Origin: XYC2-FULL-41-22 sp041666465
GTDB taxonomy: Bacteria; Patescibacteriota; Gracilibacteria; UBA1369; UBA12470
DNA: 8,109 nucleotides
Assembly (NCBI GenBank): GCA_041666465.1
Contig: JBAYGX010000066.1
Span: 1 to 8,109 of the forward strand
Direction of reading: 5' to 3'
This document shows positions 5,950 to 8,109 of the stretch, piece after piece. The notes below the pieces were generated by a model. That model was not told the DNA's origin. It saw only the letters and a list, made by a program, of their open reading frames with translations, and did no database searches. Position 1 is the first letter of the stretch, and each line of letters opens with the position of its first letter. Both the position numbers and the translations under genes were made by a program.

Positions 5950-5976
5950 TTGTTTTACGGATATTCAAAATATAAT
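5950..5976 (+). promoter_or_regulatory. Promoter of the SLH-domain protein gene
   Basis: A perfect -10 hexamer, TATAAT, lies at 5971-5976. The best -35 is TTGTTT at 5950-5955 with a short 15-nt spacer, or TTTTTG at 5947-5952 with 18 nt. Transcription would start near 5983, leaving about 12 nt (ATTAACTCCATC) before the ATG at 5995. That leader has no G and so no ribosome binding site. Confidence 0.6.
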
Positions 5977-5994
5977 AATTTAATTAACTCCATC

Positions 5995-7815
5995 ATGAAT
6001 TTCAGAAAATCTATCTTTCTGTCGGTTTTATTTTTGCTTCTAACTTCACAACTTGTTTCTGCAGCTATTATTGAAACATTGATTTATGAAGATAATTTCT
6101 CTGATGTTGAACCTACAGATGTAGAGATTTTGTATTTGGCTGAAATTGGCGTTATTAGCGGTTATAGCGATGGAACCGTTCAAAGTACGCAAGCAGTCAA
6201 TCGTGCTGAAACTTCAAAAATATTCGGTGAAATGATGGGGCTTGATAATACATACGACAGCGGTTGCACATTTAGTGATGTGGAAGAAGATTCTTGGTAT
6301 GCCGGATATGTTTCCGCAATGTGTAATATTGGAGTAATCGGAGGTTATCCTGACGGGACTTTTCAAGGTGCCAGTCAGTTAAATCGTGCTGAGGCCATTA
6401 AAATTCTGGTATCAAGTCTTGGTGTTGAAATCCCGGAATATGCTACGAATTTGGCTTCAGACATCCCGGAAGGTGTTTGGTATCAAGATTATGCTAACTA
6501 TGCGATAGACAGGAATCTTGTCCCTCTTTTTGATGGAGAATTCGGTGGCAGTTATACTTATACTCGTGGAGATTTATTTACAAATGTGTATCGTATTAAA
6601 AGATTGGAGGAGCTTGGCGAATATACTTATGATACAAGTATGGATCCGATGGTGATTTCTAATAGCGCAGCCGATGGAGACCATGACACCAATGTCACAT
6701 TTGATGTAACCGGAACTGATGAAGATGCGATTGATTATATTAATTCGTTCCGTTTCGATTTGGATGAAAGATATACCGGAGTGACCCTTCCTATGAGTTA
6801 TGAAGATGTTATGTATAATTTATCTGGCAATTTCAGGGAGGAATTAGGACAGATGCTCCCTTTACCTTTGAGATTCGACTATGAAAATATTCTCCGTAAA
6901 GATGTTGTTACGAGTTATGACTTCACCCCTTTGGTCTCGGAATTCTTTTCGGAATTCGGGGTTGATATAAGTGGCAAGAGTATTGATGACGATGTCACCG
7001 AATCCGAATACGAAACAGTTATAGCGTCTCTTAAGGATCATATTTTGAGTGACTATAAAGAAGCTCTCGAATTGCAAATTTTATTTAATATGGTTTCAGA
7101 AGACGAAATCAGTCTCAAAATCGCAGGATATCGCGATGCCGACCTTGTTTCTCTCGAAGAGTGGGATACCGAATATGAAGAATATTCAAAACATGTAAAC
7201 CCTCCTGATGTAGAAGTTTATATTTATGATAATGATACTGACGAGTTGGTATATGAAACCGATCTTAACGGGCTCAACACTAATCTTGATAGTAATGATG
7301 ACGGCGACAAGAGAGATGATTATGTACAAATTGATTTAACGCTCGACACTCCTCTTGAAGATGGAAAAACTTATCGTATGGAGTTGTCCCCTATTTATAT
7401 GACAAGTTACCCATGGAATGAAACTCCGAATGGAGCATTCTCAGGCGATGATGTCTATTTACCGGCATCTGAATTCACATTTGATAACAAGAGTACATTA
7501 GAGTTTGTTTATACAGATGGTGATGAACAAGAAGTTACAGGTATGGCTTTTAACTTCGGTCTGATTTGGCAAAGATCATGGGGTATGCCTTTGGATGGAT
7601 CAGCTTTTATTTATGATCAAAATGGCTATTTAATGGATATGGATGATGTCGTTTCTTGGACAGTTGTTGATGGAGGTGGAACTATCGCTGTAAATGATGA
7701 GGGCTATACCATTTACACCCCTGCCTCAACAGACAATGTTGTCGTTTTGGAAGCCACTTACAAAGGGCTTACGGAACAAATGACAGTTTATATGGTTGAT
7801 TCGATGGGCGTTTAA
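5995..7815 (+). CDS. Secreted SLH-domain surface protein with C-terminal Ig-like domain
   Basis: A 606-residue secreted protein, very rich in Asp and Glu. Residues 1-23 form a classical signal peptide (MNFRKSIFLSVLFLLL..., cleavage after VSA), which is why I start here rather than at TTG 5923. Three S-layer-homology repeats follow at about 36-82 (GYSDGTVQ...NRAETSKI), 92-144 (FSDVEEDSWY...GYPDGTF...NRAEAIKI) and 155-207. The third is degenerate: WYQDYANYAI and TRGDLF remain but the GYPDGTF loop is lost. SLH domains bind pyruvylated wall polysaccharide in other bacteria, so wall or surface attachment is likely. Cys91 and Cys110 flank the start of repeat 2 and could form a disulfide. Residues 208-400 match nothing I know. 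A beta-rich region at about 402-497 contains DSNDDGDKRDD (432-442), a DxNxDG calcium-type loop. Residues 551-602 (VSWTVVDGGGTI...YTPAST...) resemble a bacterial Ig-like (Big_2) domain. Confidence 0.87.
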   Translation: MNFRKSIFLSVLFLLLTSQLVSAAIIETLIYEDNFSDVEPTDVEILYLAEIGVISGYSDGTVQSTQAVNRAETSKIFGEMMGLDNTYDSGCTFSDVEEDSWYAGYVSAMCNIGVIGGYPDGTFQGASQLNRAEAIKILVSSLGVEIPEYATNLASDIPEGVWYQDYANYAIDRNLVPLFDGEFGGSYTYTRGDLFTNVYRIKRLEELGEYTYDTSMDPMVISNSAADGDHDTNVTFDVTGTDEDAIDYINSFRFDLDERYTGVTLPMSYEDVMYNLSGNFREELGQMLPLPLRFDYENILRKDVVTSYDFTPLVSEFFSEFGVDISGKSIDDDVTESEYETVIASLKDHILSDYKEALELQILFNMVSEDEISLKIAGYRDADLVSLEEWDTEYEEYSKHVNPPDVEVYIYDNDTDELVYETDLNGLNTNLDSNDDGDKRDDYVQIDLTLDTPLEDGKTYRMELSPIYMTSYPWNETPNGAFSGDDVYLPASEFTFDNKSTLEFVYTDGDEQEVTGMAFNFGLIWQRSWGMPLDGSAFIYDQNGYLMDMDDVVSWTVVDGGGTIAVNDEGYTIYTPASTDNVVVLEATYKGLTEQMTVYMVDSMGV

Positions 7816-7832
7816 AGATGACGGATAGACGA

Positions 7833-7875
7833 TTTTACAAATCATTGCAAAAAGTATATTTTTGTTTGTGTAAAA
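7833..7875. repeat. Nested inverted repeats between the SLH and bactofilin-like genes
   Basis: An outer pair, TTTTACA (7833-7839) and TGTAAAA (7869-7875), encloses an inner pair, CAAAAA (7848-7853) and TTTTTG (7859-7864), with a 5-nt loop. Stems are AT-rich, so a strong terminator is unlikely; a regulator site or weak stem-loop is possible. It overlaps a candidate -35 (TTGCAA, 7845-7850) for the next gene. Confidence 0.4.
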
Positions 7876-7878
7876 AAT

Positions 7879-7884
7879 TAAAAT
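7879..7884 (+). promoter_or_regulatory. Possible -10 element of the bactofilin-like gene
   Basis: TAAAAT lies 9 nt before the ATG at 7894 and matches the -10 consensus at five of six positions, but no good -35 stands at the right distance. Use of it would give an almost leaderless message. The alternative is TTGCAA (7845-7850) with TGTAAA (7869-7874), spacer 18 nt. Confidence 0.3.
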
Positions 7885-7893
7885 AGAAACCAA

Positions 7894-8109
7894 ATGAAAA
7901 AAACACTCCTAGCGTGTTGCATCGCGTCTTTTTTGATTGCGACAATGCTTGCTATACCGGCTTATGCCGCGAGTTTCCAAACCGGAGAATCAATCTCGGT
8001 TACCAGCCCTGTCACGGATGATCTTTATGTCGCCGGACAAACTGTCGTAATCAGCCAAGATGTCACAGGCGATCTTTATGTTGCAGGTATGTCTGTACAA
8101 ATAAATGCG
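7894..8109 (+). CDS. Secreted bactofilin-like repeat protein, 5' end only
   Basis: The first 72 codons of a gene that leaves the window. Residues 1-26 are a signal peptide (MKKTLLACC..., cleavage at AYA before AS). The mature part starts a 17-residue repeat: VTDDLYVAGQTVVISQD and then VTGDLYVAGMSVQINA, with the core [DG]DLYVAG.[TS]V. Such repeats form the right-handed beta-helix of bactofilin/polymer-forming proteins; versions with signal peptides are extracytoplasmic and often carry C-terminal membrane helices. Whether this one does cannot be seen. The repeat shows in DNA as well: GATCTTTATGT at 8020-8030 recurs 51 nt later at 8071-8081. It follows the SLH gene by 78 nt on the same strand and may belong to the same surface-protein cluster. 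No ribosome binding site precedes the ATG. Confidence 0.8.
   Translation, partial: MKKTLLACCIASFLIATMLAIPAYAASFQTGESISVTSPVTDDLYVAGQTVVISQDVTGDLYVAGMSVQINA

Noticed and set aside
5923..5994. N-terminal extension of the SLH protein from TTG 5923
   Set aside because: It puts 24 residues before a complete signal peptide, and a TATAAT element lies within that stretch. The extension is mentioned as an alternative only.
7894..7929. Lipoprotein signal (LLACC) in the bactofilin-like protein
   Set aside because: The cysteines are at residues 8-9, too close to the start, and the hydrophobic stretch continues to a normal AYA cleavage site.
1..8109. TGA-as-glycine code (Gracilibacteria/Absconditabacteria)
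   Set aside because: Glycines at conserved positions are all encoded by GGN and no frame contains TGA, so the standard bacterial code is enough.
1..8109. CRISPR array, tRNA, insertion sequence or phage genes
   Set aside because: No regularly spaced repeats, no tRNA-like cloverleaf or CCA-end context noticed, and no transposase, integrase or phage protein motif in any frame.

Overview
The window looks like a piece of a bacterial chromosome of moderate to low GC (about 40% by eye) with eight protein-coding genes and a ninth cut at each end counted among them: nine in total, two of them partial. No rRNA, tRNA, CRISPR array, transposase or phage gene is visible. Short intergenic gaps, a surface-layer-homology (SLH) protein with paired cysteines, a bactofilin-like secreted repeat protein, a compact VIT-like membrane protein and starts without Shine-Dalgarno sequences fit a Patescibacteria/CPR organism, possibly Peregrinibacteria or a relative. 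That placement is inference. No gene has an in-frame TGA, so the Gracilibacteria/Absconditabacteria code (TGA = Gly) does not apply. All seven visible stop codons are TAA or TAG.

Layout. (1) 1-272, minus: 5' end of a beta-lactamase-fold/beta-CASP type RNA-processing hydrolase. (2) 273-441: divergent promoter region with an 11-bp perfect inverted repeat that places near-identical extended -10 regions in both directions. (3) 442-1782, plus: a membrane-anchored HExxH metalloprotease-like protein with a short C-terminal hydrophobic segment and basic tail. It meets the next gene tail to tail with a 4-nt overlap. (4) 4456-1779, minus: rlmH, capA-like gene, VIT-like membrane protein, GNAT acetyltransferase, as one or two transcription units. 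(5) 4476-5912, plus: RlmD/TrmA-family 23S rRNA uridine-C5 methyltransferase, divergent from rlmH across only 19 bp. (6) 5995-7815, plus: a secreted SLH-domain protein with its own TATAAT -10 and a short leader. (7) 7894-8109, plus: the start of a secreted bactofilin-like repeat protein.

Two themes run through the window. One is RNA and ribosome maintenance: RlmH and RlmD modify neighbouring positions of 23S rRNA and are transcribed back to back, and the beta-CASP-like enzyme is an RNA-processing family member. The other is the cell surface: the anchored metalloprotease, the CapA-like enzyme, the SLH protein and the bactofilin-like protein. No recognisable complete novel system is present. The most unusual signals are the absence of a Shine-Dalgarno sequence at all nine starts, the mirrored divergent promoters at 304-364, the metalloprotease with an unfamiliar C-terminal anchor, and the altered metal-path residues of the VIT-like protein.
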